Assembly (NCBI GenBank): GCA_024803745.1
Contig: JANJXV010000006.1
Location: 43,873,001 to 43,937,000, forward strand
DNA from: Megascapheus bottae
Lineage: Eukaryota > Chordata > Mammalia > Rodentia > Geomyidae
Direction of reading: 5' to 3'
DNA: 64,000 nt
How positions within the stretch are numbered: the stretch's first letter is position 1; the number at the start of each line of letters is the position of its first letter. Positions 9,876 through 21,223 of this stretch are shown here, piece by piece. The position numbers and the translations under genes are program-made. The notes under the pieces were generated by a model. That model was not told where the DNA came from, did no database searches, and worked only from the letters and a program-made list of their open reading frames with translations.

Positions 9876-12800
9876 CCCAGGAGACTTTCTAAGTGTGAAA
9901 TTAAACTCAGTTACCACTGACAATGATCAGTCATCCTCCGACTCATGACTCAGGCTGGGTGTGTTTGGAAACTGACTCTGAAAATCATGTGAAGCCTGAT
10001 TTTTCCATTTCAACTTGCAACTCAGCCTTCATTCCAATGAGTAGAGGTAGCTGGTTACTAGTTTTAATGAGGTACCAACACAACAGTTTATGAGGAGAAG
10101 GAAATCTTTAAAGGTAGAATCACTAAATACTATGATATGATTTGAAAATGAAAGGAGTAATTTTTTTCTTGAATGCACAGTATATAGAGATTTTGACAGT
10201 TCATTTCCTACTTTTGAAAAGGCCTGTTAATTATAATTAATGGGTCATTGACTTTGTTACTTATTCTCAACATTGAGCACTTTGAACAGGTGCCACAAAT
10301 GACAAAGGGAATGTTTGGAAGGTCAAAAGTCAAGGAAAAAGGAATTGATGAAAGGGAATAGGAAGAAATATCTCAGGAGGAACAGGAAAATGGCATTTGA
10401 ATAACAGTCCTGACCCAATGACACTGGCTTAGAGAAGATCACTGACTCAAACCCCTCATGATGTTCACTTTGAAGGGCAGCTTTCTGCCCGCCCTCAGAA
10501 CCGGGGAATCACAGCCCAGACTTCCAGACTTCTTCAGCCGTCCAAGCCCAGCCCCACAGGCCTGCGGATAACCACAGAGATTAATCAATCAGTCCACGTG
10601 GGGATGAGCGCAGTCTGTCACCATGGGGCCCAGCAGGTCCTGGGAAGTTCAAAGCAAAATACTTGGTCCCTCCAAAGGGCTCAGCAGCCTTGAGACAGCT
10701 GGAACAAACCAAACACCTCTTTGGTTTGTCGAATCAAGCAGTCCTTGCAATCACCCATACTTTCATCCCACAGGTTTCAAGTGTTCATATCTGCTTCCTA
10801 CTTTACGGGTAGCACTCACACACTAGAATGATCTCTCCAGTCAAGGTACGTGATGGTGTGAAGGAGGGAAAGACTGTGGATGTGTGGAGAGGGGCAAGTT
10901 AGATTCTCCTCTGCACTCAAAGAAGTAATCTTGCTTTGAGTGATAATTACATTATCAACACCACATTCTTTGAAACTTCTAGCCAAACACTAACATTTTA
11001 AAAATCATAAATTTGATCCAATAAATGCTTTTTAAATGAAGCTATCCTAAGAAGATGATCAGTGAATAAACATTTCATATAAGGGTATTTATTAAAATAT
11101 TTATAATTCTGAAGTATTAAAAACTTAACAACACTTGGTTAAATAAAGGGAGATAAGTAGGGATTGTGGAATATACAATTATATTCTTTACTATAACAAA
11201 CCTGAGTTTATTAACTTACAAAGATTTCTGTACTTTTAGGTTTAAACATATTCATAAACTTTAGAAGGTTCCATACCAAAATATTAGCAATATTTATCTG
11301 TGGAAGAGGTGTTATCACGTAAATATCACTTTCTTCTTTAATATTCCTGTGTTACTGAATAAAGTATAAGATAAAGCAAATGGAAAAAGAATCCATCCTT
11401 CCCTTTCTAGGATACTGGATTTTTTTATTAGAATGATCATTTAAATAGCCGAACATTCCATTTTCTCTGTACTATCCAATTTGTGTCTACATTGGGATAT
11501 ATTACAGTTCTGTGTTTAAGTTTACACCAAGCAGTGGGAGTACAGATATGACATAGTTTATTTTCCAACTTAATGACTCTGGCAAGTCAGAATTCATTCT
11601 GGCTACAAGTTGAATAAAATCAGTCCAAATAGCATTAGCATTTTATCTCCATGCTGTGGGAATGTGCCACAGTCTTTGGACTGCAATCTGGCAACCTCAT
11701 GGATGAATAGTTCTATTAGTCTGAAGATTCTTATTCAGGGATTAAAACTACGAGGTATGGCTACTACCTCTTCTCACAACCATGGCAGACATCATTAATC
11801 ACACTTTGTCCTGGGAACCCAGATGTGGCCTCAAATTCCTTTCCAACACAGCTGTTCCAGGCAGACCCTATCAATCATTTATTGCAACTCAAGTTGAAAT
11901 CTATTAGCTATATCTGCTCTGATTACTCTGGCTGAAACATTATTATTTCTTCAACTGGTTCCCAGGACTATGGAGTCAAGGAACATGAACACTTTCTTTC
12001 ATGGTCTCTTTTTTCTTTAAAACATTGAGAGCACCCATATATTGCTGGCATGAGGTTATCAGAAGCCTAAAAAAAGCATGATTTATGCATATCCCATCTT
12101 TAGTCCTGAGCTCAATAAAGAGGCCATCTTGAACTCAAGAATTACAAAATGGAAATTTGGAATCCATCCTTAGAACAACTCATTTATAGTCTAACTGAAA
12201 AAGAACTAAAATATCAGAATAAACATTCACAAGATTCAGAAGTAGTAACAGAAAGTTGAACTTGAAAAGGAATATAGGAAATGGAGAAAATGGACCTAAA
12301 GCCAGAGCAGTGAAAGAACCATTTTATATCTAACATGTAAAAAGATTATGATTCTCCCAAAGATTTGTCTGTGGAAAATGCTACAAGACCTCTGTCAGCA
12401 CTTGGGACAGGCAGGATCCAAACTTGGAGAAATGACCACTTGGAAATTTAGAAGAATATGGCAGATTAGTTCTAGTTCCTAAACACCTAAACTCAAATCC
12501 TCAGAAATAACCTAACACTAACTCTTTTCCTTTTCTTTACCCACAGCTCTGAAAGAAAAAAGAAGACATATTATGTCATCAGGAAATCAAAATTTTTGAA
12601 CTTTTGATGGATCACATTAAGCTCATGATGTGATCACATTGTCAGAGTAAATCACAGCCAAGTTATGCAGAAAAAATATTACTAAGGGAGAAACAATGGC
12701 TGAAGAGGAATTCTAGGATGATAGAATACTTAACATTATAGAGGTAAAACAAAAATAAATAAAATAATAAGAAATATAATGTAATAGTAAGATAAGAAAA

Positions 12801-13096
12801 ATTCCCAGAGCTAACAATGATGCATGCTTTTAGACTGGCAGTATCCAAAATGCTAACCAATTTGGAATAGATATAGGTAAAATAACATCAGAATAGAAGG
12901 GAAAAGGGAGAGGAAGGAGAATTATTTGTAAAAAGAATAGACTGAAAAGAATCAGTCTTAAATAGCAGACACTAACAAATGCTAGAAAAATCTCTCAAAA
13001 ATATTCAAGTAAAAATACACCACACAGAGTGTTTTGCTCCTAGAAATCATGATTCGATTTGAAGGTCAATTTTCAGTGTCAGACACTGTTATTATT
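9872..13096. other. Long stretch without recognisable repeats
   Basis: About 3.2 kb with no SINE, L1 or LTR that I can identify, unusual for this window. The part at 10470-10640 is richer in G+C (words such as ctgcccgccctcagaaccgggg and gcctgcggataacc) and contains several CpG. A 67-codon frame starts at 10623 with a decent Kozak-like CACCATGG, but it resembles nothing known and has no supporting splice signals that I can defend. The remainder (10.9-13.1 kb) is AT-rich and featureless. Confidence 0.45.
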
Positions 13097-13222
13097 CCGG
13101 GTGTGGGTGTACATTCTTATAATCCCAGTACTTGAGAGGCTGAGGAAAGAGCGTTTTGATTTTGAGGATAGCCTAGGCTATATTGTGAAAGTCTGCTCAA
13201 AAAATAAATAAGTAAACAATAA
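13097..13222 (+). repeat. B1-type SINE
   Basis: 'ccgggtgtgggtgtacattcttataatcccagtacttgagaggctgagg', then 'gaggatagcctaggctatattgtgaaagtctg', then a tail of AAAAAATAAATAAG. Monomeric B1 form. Confidence 0.8.
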
Positions 13223-13340
13223 AAATTTTTAAAGAAAAAAATAAGAAATCCTTATTACATGGAGAATTTATCGGGAGATAAAAGTTCAGCTTTAGTTTGA
13301 AAGAAAAGGAATTCAATTGCTTTTGAAGAAACTACCAGGT

Positions 13341-13346
13341 TGAGCG

Positions 13347-13377
<31 letters not shown>

Positions 13378-13397
13378 GAGTGGGGGGGAGAGACTGT
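13341..13397. repeat. (GA)n microsatellite
   Basis: GAGCGAGAGAGAGAG..., interrupted by GGGAG and TGGGGGGGAG. Purine on the + strand. Confidence 0.9.
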
Positions 13398-13857
13398 GGA
13401 AAGCATATTAAGAAACATTAGAAACAAGTTTCTATTCATCCATTAGTGACTTAAATGAATAACTTTTGAAATACAGTTTCCAGTGCTCGGAATTTCAGGC
13501 TTTACTCTCTCAGCATTATGCTGAGTGTTCCATCCTCATTCCCCTCTCCAAGTGGAAGAGCAAACAGAGCTGCCAGTCTTCGGATTTCTCGTTGTCTCCA
13601 CAGAATAGCCAGGCTTCCTCTAAGACTGGACCAGGGTCTCTTTTGCTTATGGAGTCAGGGGACAGGAAAGAGCACTGTTTGCCCTACACAGAGTGGAGCA
13701 CTAGTTTTCCTTGCAGAGCTACCTCCGACTGCCTGTGCACACCTTTTCCTGGTACATAAAGAATATCCTACTCAGCCAACCATCTGCACTATTTTCTTGA
13801 CACTTAAGTAGGTAAACAAGAGGCTGGTCCAAGGGAATCACGAGGTAATCTCATAAA
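13398..13857. other. Unrecognised sequence with two overlapping 97-codon frames
   Basis: Frames at 13466-13759 and 13518-13811 overlap on the same strand in different phases, which cannot both be coding and argues that neither is. Both are Ser/Leu/Cys-rich with no domain I recognise. Confidence 0.45.
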
Positions 13858-14065
13858 ATAATAACAGCTAGCTCTGTGTACAAAGAGCTTTCACGTAAGT
13901 CTGGTTAAAGCTACATAAGTAGTCCTGGGGGTTGAGAAAGAGATATAATTATTTTCTGCTTAAAAAAAAACAGATGAATAATTTGAGGTTCAGAGGCTTA
14001 AATAGGAGGTTCAAGAACATTCGGCAAGTTAGTCCATCAGTCTTGTCCACTTCCTGTGTGCAGAA
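13858..14065 (+). repeat. MIR-like ancient SINE
   Basis: 'aataataacagctagctctgtg', 'acaaagagctttcacgtaa', then 'acagatgaataatttgaggttcagaggcttaaa' and 'ggcaagttagtccatc' follow the MIR order: tRNA-derived head, the core with 'acagatgaggaaactgaggctcagag', then the tail. Diverged. Confidence 0.65.
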
Positions 14066-14344
14066 CTCTCTTCTGAATATAGTCATTGAGCAGTCAGGTA
14101 AGTCACTAGCAGAGACCTCAAGGCAAGGCCAGGTAGAGGCCGGTCACAGAAAGTGTGGTGAGTCATGATAAGGAACTGGGGTTTCATCTAAGACTGATAG
14201 GAGGTTTTTTTATTTCTTAGTATCTATACTGAGTATAATACATTTCATAAACTAAACTACTTCAAGTTTGCAATCCAGTGACCTTTTTAATGATTTGACT
14301 GCAATGCAAACATCACTATAAATCAGTCTAAGAACATTTTTACA

Positions 14345-14885
14345 TTTTAATTAAAATATTTTATTGCAAAGGTGATGTACGGAGAGGTTACAGTTACATA
14401 AGTAGGGTAATGTGTACATTTCTTGACAAACAGTGCTACCCCTTCCCTCACTTCCTCTCACTTTTCCTCCTCCCGCAGCTGTCTACCTGCCTCCCCAAAG
14501 TTGTAAAGTTCATTTCCAGTATCTTGTGATTGTCACTATTGCATTAGTTCCACCTTTGTCCTATGTCTCATCCTTTTGTGATTCCCCTTTCCCTCCCCAA
14601 ATCAGATGAAAGTGTTACAAGACACAGGGTACCAAAATTAAAAACAGTGACAACAGGGGATAAACCAAAAGGATAAAAAGAAATAACTTTGCACAGTACA
14701 TAAAAAGAAAAAGACAAAAAACTCTCTTATTTCCATATCTTGGAGTTTATTTCAATTAGCATAATCTTTTATGGTCATATGTATATAGCTAATGAGTCAT
14801 TGTAATCCTTTGCTAGGGCTATCCCAGGCATGTACTAATGGTTACAATTGAGGGAAACTATGGAGCCTGTGTTTCTTTGGGTCTT
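14345..14885 (-). mobile_element. L1 3'UTR fragment, antisense, older subfamily
   Basis: Read on the minus strand this is L1 3'UTR. It aligns by eye, word for word, with the antisense L1 at 21.2-21.6 kb: 'ggttacagttacat', 'gggtaatgtgtacatttcttgac', 'aaaagaaataactttgcacagtacat', 'tatttccatatcttggagttt', 'cctatgtttctttggg' variants. It has no ORF2 part of its own. It abuts an older L1 on its right. Confidence 0.75.
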
Positions 14886-15455
14886 TATCCCTATGCCTAC
14901 TAATGAGACATCTCATACCTACTGATAGCTATTCCTTCTCCTGTGCAACTGCTAATCTACACACTGCCCCTGTAACTTTGCCTTTTCTGAAGAGCATGCA
15001 GTATAGAGTCCTTGGTGTCAGACTTGTTTCATATGGTACGTTTCTAATGTTCTAATGTGGTACAGAGCAGGAGTTCATTCCTTTTCATTGTCCAGTAAGG
15101 TTCCAGTGTGTGGCTATATTTCACGTAGGCTATCCATCTGTGTGCTCACAGATAGGAAGGCTGTTTCCAGCTTTGTGCTATTAGGAATAATGTTATTAGA
15201 ACTCTGGAGCCAGTCTTCATATAGGCCTGCTCTCTGTCATTTTTTCATAGGTGGGTATGCAGAAATGGAATTGTTGTATAGTAGATTTTTTATTTAGCAT
15301 TGTCAGAAACTGCTAAAATATTTTCCAAAGTGGATGCACCCTTTTGTGTTCCTGCTCACAACATTTGAGATGCTTGTTCTCAACAATTGTTGTTATCTAT
15401 TTTATTTCTTCTGGGTGTGAAGTGGTAGTCATTATAGGCTTGGGTCCCACTTTCT
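14886..15455 (-). mobile_element. Ancient L1 fragment, antisense
   Basis: Several landmarks of antisense mammal-wide L1 3' regions appear in order: 'gcaactgctaatctacaca', 'gttcattccttttcattgtcc', 'gtgtgtggctatatttcac', 'ctgtttccagctttgtgctat', 'gggtatgcagaaatggaattgttg', 'agtggatgcacccttttgtg', 'gggtgtgaagtggta'. Divergence is high and the open frame at 15055-15297 on the other strand is incidental. Confidence 0.65.
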
Positions 15456-15724
15456 TCAATGACTGATGATTCTTTTCAACTGCTTTGTAGCCAATGGAAG
15501 AGGTATACGTGGGCAAAATAGATAATGGAATTTATGCTTTAAAGGTGAATCGCTTCCTAAATATCAAACAGGTGGCAGGCAAGAGGCCAATTAGAAAGCA
15601 GTTACAGTAATAGAGAAGGGAGATGATGGTGTATTGGATGGGGAAGAAGAGTTTAAATACAGTTACATCATGGAGGGAGAGGCTGATGGATTGGATGCCT
15701 CTATCTTAAAGAAACAGAGGTATT

Positions 15725-16178
15725 TCATTAGAAAGAATGTCATTGCTCCATTTGTAAGGAAAAACTTGGAAAAATCATATTAAATAAGGTAAGCCAGTGT
15801 TGGGGACCGAGTGTGAGGTCAGAGTGACCTTGGACCCGAACAACTGAGTACACAAGGAAGTAAGCTGTTATCATGATGACTTTGGGCTATGTCAATCACT
15901 TCTCATTTAACTTATCTGGGACTTGATTGCTGTTTTATACGAATGTAACCCCTGGCAGTTTCCTGGTTTTAAGAAAAGTATTTAAAATTGGAACTTGAAA
16001 TAAACGGGGCTATAGTCTTAAGCTCACAGCCTTCTTGGGCCGCCGACTTGGGCTGTAGTCCTCCTGACCCCATCTTGTCTTCTTCTTTTCCAAGTCCTCA
16101 CCCCCTAAATCAAGAATTCCAGTTTACTGCCAGCTGGCTCTGGCAAGCCAGAGCCAAAGGAACACAGGCTCAATGTAG
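15725..16178 (+). mobile_element. L1 ORF2 C-terminal scrap, split by an LTR
   Basis: The left part, 15730-15797 (tcattagaaagaatgtcattgc, ccatttgtaagg, aaaaatcatattaaataaggtaagccag), and the right part, 16146-16176 (gccagagccaaaggaacacaggctcaatg), join to the continuous L1 ORF2 3' sequence seen intact at 7460-7560 and 44870-44980. This shows the LTR landed in a pre-existing L1 copy. Only about 100 bp of L1 are identifiable. Confidence 0.8.
15792..16151 (+). mobile_element. Endogenous retrovirus solo LTR, complete, with 6-bp target duplication
   Basis: The element 15798-16145 (348 bp) begins TGTTGGGGACC and ends GGCTCTGGCA, i.e. the canonical TG...CA ends. It is flanked by AGCCAG at 15792-15797 and 16146-16151. 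A 6-bp duplication and a TGTTGGG start are typical of class II (ERVK/IAP-like) LTRs. A TATA-like GTATTTAAAA lies at about 15979 and a poly(A) signal AATAAA at 15999-16004. There is no internal gag/pol/env region, so it is a solo LTR left by recombination. The 77-codon frame crossing it (15988-16221) is incidental. Confidence 0.85.
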
Positions 16179-17579
16179 AAACACTACGATAAAACCTTTT
16201 TGTGTAGTTAATATATGCTGATAAAAAAGGAACTATGGCTAGTGAAAGTGAAGTGTGATTGTGTTTAAATACTTATGGGGATTGTAAAGATTTCGAATGA
16301 AAACTGGAAACTCTCATTCATTTTTATCTTATCTCTGTGTTGTAGCAATACTTTGGATACATTGGATTAAAGAAAAATTTTTATTAAAATGAATTCTCAT
16401 GTGTCTTTATGCTTTCAAAAGTGGTGGCTACTAGGAAACGGCCCAGCATTTGCAACTTTCATTATCAGCGCAGCGCAGGTGTGATGTTCTCCCACAATCT
16501 CATCCTGGTTTTTCAGAAATATCATGTGGCATATTAAAACCTCCTTTCTGCACAACAACGTGAACTTCTATGAGGATATTTGGCCTTCTTGACCTGCACA
16601 TAGCCATAGATCATATCTATGACAGAGTACTTCCATTGTCTTGGGTATTTTTGATACATGTTCACATTGTGCACACAGACCTACATTTTAGCAAAAACAA
16701 TGCCTCATGGATCACTGAATCCTTGCTGACATGGGACGCTACTGTTAAGAGGGAGATATCACATCCTTGACATTTGTCAGAGGAAAGGTGTCCTTGCTGC
16801 CTTTTAAAAAGAGATTCAATCAAATAAAGCCCTTCTTCCACCTGGTTAAATATAGCTTGATTAAATAAAGAGAAACTTCATTATTTAATAAGGTCATTAT
16901 GAGTTAGAAACACCTTGATTTTTTTTTACTTCTTTTACATCCCTGGTGTGCTTTATATGCCATGAAAAGAAGTTTTGTTTGATTCTTTCCTCATGATTGT
17001 TGTGGCAAGTGTTTTCCTTTAGAACTGAAAAGGCTTCCCTATGGCTATAGACCATAGAAGTAATACTTCAGGTGCAATCCAGGGAAATTCCCTCGAGTTT
17101 TCCCTGCCTGCAGGGAATAAAGTCGTTTAAACAAGGTAATTCTCTCAAAAGGGTTAGTAGAGCCACACGGTTTTATGTTTTCCCTAAAAGCTGAGTAGAG
17201 TTTAAACTCACTTCTGTGCAAGTTTTTATGATATGGGTAGAGAACATTAATTACTGTTGTTTCTGATGAAATTGTAGAATCCAATGACATACGCGTTGCT
17301 CATTCATCCAGTTATATAGAACTGGCATCTGAGCTTTGTTCAGACTGCTTCCTGACATTAAGTCTTGTTTTGTAACAATGTCACCCTATACCTCACTGCC
17401 AGGACACAGTGTGCTAAGCACATGCTCATCCACACTGGATATCTCCGATGAGTTGATTGATATAGAAGACTTGAAATGGTTGATATAGGAGTTGTGGTCC
17501 TGCTATGATACTGACTTCTCAGCTGATCTGAGGAGTAAAATCTAAGATCTCTAGGCATCCCTTTCTTCATCTGTAGAGA
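16179..17579. other. Unrecognised sequence
   Basis: AT-rich with no repeat recognised. The 66-codon (+) and 81- and 70-codon (-) frames have no support. Confidence 0.45.
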
Positions 17580-17785
17580 GAAGGCATGTCATTTTGTTTT
17601 TAGTTTTGTTTTGTTTTTCCTCCTCATCTTCCTCTCTGCCTCCCACCTCCTCTCTCCTCTTCCTTGTCCTGCTTTTTGTTTGTTTGTTTTTGATGTTTTT
17701 TGCTTTTTGACAGTATCTCACTTTGTAGCCAAGACTGGGCTCAAGTTCCTGATCCTGCCCCAACCTCCCAAGGTGCCTGCATGAT
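17580..17785 (-). repeat. Polypyrimidine tract plus partial B1, antisense
   Basis: 17696-17785 reads as a reverse B1 part ('gacagtatctcactttgtagccaagactgggctcaagttcctgatcc', 'caacctcccaaggtgcctg'). To its left, T-rich (TTTG)n and then a C/T-only stretch (17620-17675) look like an expanded and decayed A-tail on the opposite strand. The 70-codon Lys/Glu-rich antisense frame here is a by-product of this tract. Confidence 0.65.
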
Positions 17786-18939
17786 AAAACACGTTATTCT
17801 TAAATAAACTGTAGCATGTGTTCTAAGGCTGACACAGACTGCCCCCATTTTAGTTTCTAATTAGTTAGGTCTGAGAGTAGGAATTTGCATTTCTTATCAG
17901 TTTCAAGGTGAGTGCTGATTCAACTGGCTTAGGGACTACGGAGAACCACTGGTGCTGTCTGCCATCTCCTTTCTGTAGCTCAGCCTTCTGTGATTTCATA
18001 CACATTACCCAGATGTTTGTGGTTTGCCTCACTGAAGTCAGAAGTTCCCTGAAGATCTCAGACAGTCTGATAACTTTAAAATAGGTTTTCTAAAAACAAA
18101 GTAGTCATCACAAATTCAGGCATCTCTAATTTTGATAAATGGAAACTAGATTATTTTATTAGCATACTAAGATTGTATATGAAAATACACTTTGCAGCTT
18201 GGAGAGAAGATAAGTCAGTATTAATTTCTGTTCTCACTGTACCAATTACTGCTTATCCATCTAACCATTACATTTCAGCAAAAATATAAATGCAGAGAAA
18301 ACATGCAGCATGGACTGCTTAATTACTTCCTCCATGGAATCCTCAGGTGTGAGAGGTATTCTCCTTGGGTGCTTTCAGAATTACACAGTTGTGTTTTATT
18401 TTCTACACTTGCAGTGAAACAAAGAAGCAAAAAGATTATTTAAATATCTAGCTAATAAAATGATTCATATTAATAAAAATATGTGCAATGAGATCAGCCG
18501 GTGTTTAGTGTATTAGCAATAATCCAAAGATTGTATCTTTCCCATGCTTGGCATGCAGGATCTGGTTTGGGGTATAACACTGATGCCTCACAATCTCTTA
18601 AATCATGATTGAAAACCTCAGGAAAGTAAATGCTAGGGACTTGACAACTGTATCTTAAGATATCACTTGTTCTCTTTTTATGTCTGTTTCTCCATTTGCA
18701 ATCTAGAAACAGCAGATTTCCTTTTGTACAAAGTTTTTATTGAGAACATATTTAAGTTGTATTGACTGGAAAATGATTCCCTCTCAGAACAATTTGTTCC
18801 ATTCACCAAGTCTGTAGTATCTGAAGGTTCAATTACCCATAGAAGTGAAGGAAAGAGTTGTCACCAATCCAGCCAGCCAGTCAGAGACCTCAGCCCCAAT
18901 AAGAGTAATAAGGACCACCAGCATCAGAAAGTAATCAAT
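17786..18939. other. Unrecognised sequence
   Basis: No repeat, exon or RNA gene recognised. Confidence 0.45.
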
Positions 18940-19378
18940 GCCAGTGGGTCATGCATATAATTCTACTTACTCAGGAAAAGAAATAACTTCACATAGTACA
19001 TTAAGAATAACTATGACAAAAATAAACATCTTATTTCCATATCCTGGAGTTCATTTCATTTAGTCTCATCCTATATGGCTATCTGTACAAGAAAGGATAT
19101 CAATGTTCAAGAAGTAATATACCCACTACCTGATGAATATAACTGTAGCCCCTCTATATAATACCCTGACAATAAAATATGATTTTAAAAAAGAAGACAA
19201 AAAAAAAGATCCAGGCAGGAAAGTCTGTGAGAGTCTTCTCTCTAATTGACCATCCAAAAGCCAGAAGTGTAGCTGAGACTGAAGTGCTAACCTTGAGTAA
19301 AATAAAAAGCAAAAAGCTCAGGCAAAATGTAGAGGCCCTGAGTTTAAGCCCCAGGACAGGCACAAACACACATATAAA
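18940..19378 (+). repeat. B1-ID SINE interrupted by an inverted L1 tail
   Basis: SINE head at 18940-18975 (gccagtgggtcatgcatataattctacttactcagg). The remainder at 19209-19378 comprises 'ccaggcaggaaagtctgtgag', 'ctctaattgacca', the ID half 'gccagaagtgtagctgagac', 'ggccctgagtttaagccccagg' and an A-rich end. About 38 bp of consensus between 'actcagg' and 'ccagg' are missing, replaced by the L1 at 18976-19208. Confidence 0.75.
18976..19208 (+). mobile_element. Short L1 3' end with 5' inversion, nested in a SINE
   Basis: 18976 to about 19089 is L1 3'UTR in antisense (aaaagaaataacttcacatagtacat, tatttccatatcctggagttcattt, atggctatctgtac), matching 21500-21610. From about 19090 to 19208 it is L1 terminal 3'UTR in sense (gaaaggatatcaatgttc, cactacctgatgaatataactgtagcccc, aataaaatatg, A-tail). 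Opposed orientation with the poly(A) side intact is the twin-priming signature. About 180 bp of L1 between the two halves is absent. No obvious target duplication. Confidence 0.72.
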
Positions 19379-19445
19379 GAAACAAAAGGATGAAAGAAAG
19401 ATAGAGGAGAGGAAAAGAAAGGAAAGGAAAAGAAAAAAAAGACTT
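19376..19445. repeat. GA/AAAG-rich tract
   Basis: Purine-only run (gaaagaaagatagaggagaggaaaag, (GGAAA)n) extending from the SINE tail. The overlapping 91-codon Lys-rich frame is an artefact of it. Confidence 0.8.
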
Positions 19446-20846
19446 AAAACATAGCAATCATTGCTGACCATGGTCATTGATAAGAATGAAATTACTATTT
19501 CGTGTCTGGAAAGCATTTGGGCATCAAGATCCATTGAAATTCACTTCCTTTAAGTAACTCCTCCTTTAATAATTCATTCCCAAGAGATAGCAAATACAAA
19601 TATCTGCAACCACACGCTCTCTGCAGCTCTGAACAGAAAATATAGGAAAAGAAAAGATGTTTGAAGTTAGCCATAATAGAAGAAACTAAACAAAAATCTG
19701 TCCACAGATTTATTACATATGATTTACCAAGCATGGGTTAAAAAAGAATCAAAAGAAATGTCAGCATTTTAAATTCCTGTGCGCATTTTGGAGCTCAGCT
19801 GATGTGGAATAGCTCTCAGTCCACCGTTATCGTCATTTGTGTTTAAATCATTGTGTAATCTGCAGAGTGTTTCTCTGCCCTTAATTCCATTTCCCTTAAT
19901 TTTGTGAAAAATCTGCCCCCAGAAGCAAATGGTGCCTCAAAAGTAAGGTCAAAGTTAATGGGTTCAAGTTAAGTAATAAAGTGAAAATTGGAGATTTGTT
20001 GAAAGACAGGATATCATTATCCAAAGTGGGACAGTGTTACAGGGAGAAATATGAATCAAGCATCCACACTACAATGCTGAATTCTGAATTCTGAATGCAT
20101 TATCAGCCTTTGTGGTTTCTTTTTTTTTAATGATGGTCTGCTTTAAAACATGTACCTACTTATAATGGCTCACCATAGTTTCTTTTATATTATTTAGGGA
20201 GACTATCCAGTAATCTAGGACAATGGTCTTGCTGGTATGTTACAGGTGTGGGGAGTGCGGAACACCATATGACCCTATGGTAGAATGTGCTGGGTCAACA
20301 TGGCTGACTTGGAAACTAGGGTCCCACAAGCCTGTCTTCCTATACAGGGTGCGCTGGTGAAAGAGGAATATGTCTAAGACTTAGAAGGCCAAGAATGACA
20401 AAGCTGCCACTGATTACTGAAGATATTTTTAATCAGATGGGTTTAATTCATATAGATAGAGAGCTTGTCTACGGTTTACACCTCTCTACTGCTTTGTGCC
20501 AACACTTCTCTTGCTTCTGGCCCAGCCGACAAGCAACAGTGGACACAGCCCAGCATGGGAAACTCATCTACAGACCACAGAGTATCCCATTTCTTCAGAG
20601 GTACTTCAAGTGGAGGCTGGGTGTGTGTATTGTTTTCGCTTGATAACTTTTTCCGGTAGCCAAAAGTTCAGTTTTGCTGAACTAGTGTCTTATGTGAGCA
20701 AGAGTGATATCTCCTGGAAACTCTGAGGGAGAATTTGTTTCCTTGATTTTTCTAACTTCTTGAAACTGCCTACATTTCATAACCCCTTCTTCAGATTACT
20801 TTAATTGTTATTATGTTTCCTACTGCTATGGTTAAATCTCTTTCAG
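19446..20846. other. Unrecognised sequence; overlapping short ORFs
   Basis: Three + strand frames (82, 64 and 76 codons) overlap at 20395-20726 in all three phases. This reflects local lack of stops, not a gene. Nothing else recognised. Confidence 0.45.
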
Positions 20847-20928
20847 TACTAATGCACCCACTACCTGACAAATGTGACTGTAACCCCACTATACATTACC
20901 CAGACAATAAAATACAATATTAAAGAAA
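20847..20928 (+). mobile_element. L1 3' terminus, about 80 bp
   Basis: 'actaatgcacccactacctgacaaatgtgactgtaaccccactatacat...cagacaataaaata' is the L1 end of the older 'cactacctga' subfamily, like 19120-19185 and 50620-50680. Severely 5'-truncated. Confidence 0.8.
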
Positions 20929-21223
20929 ACCTCTTTCTGTGTCCCTCTTAAAAGGACATTTGTTATCACACTGTTCCCACCAGGATAATCCAAGTTAATA
21001 GGCTTGGTTTCTCAATTGACTGATATAAAATAAAAAATAATAAAGATAAAAATTAAAATATGCTTTTTAGGAATAAAAAGTATCTTTTGAAATATCTTAC
21101 TTTGAAACAAAGACTACATCACAATGATTACTAGCAAAAGTGGCATCTAGCTAGGCAGGATCCTTGTAGAACTACTGTTTGATAAGGTTGTGGTATGGTG
21201 CCCTTTGTGCAAAGTTTTGGTTT

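Noticed and set aside
13466..13811. Two overlapping 97-codon ORFs
   Set aside because: Same strand, different phases, no known domain; simultaneous openness indicates chance.
19154..19534. 126-codon antisense ORF
   Set aside because: Runs through an L1 tail, a SINE and a purine tract.
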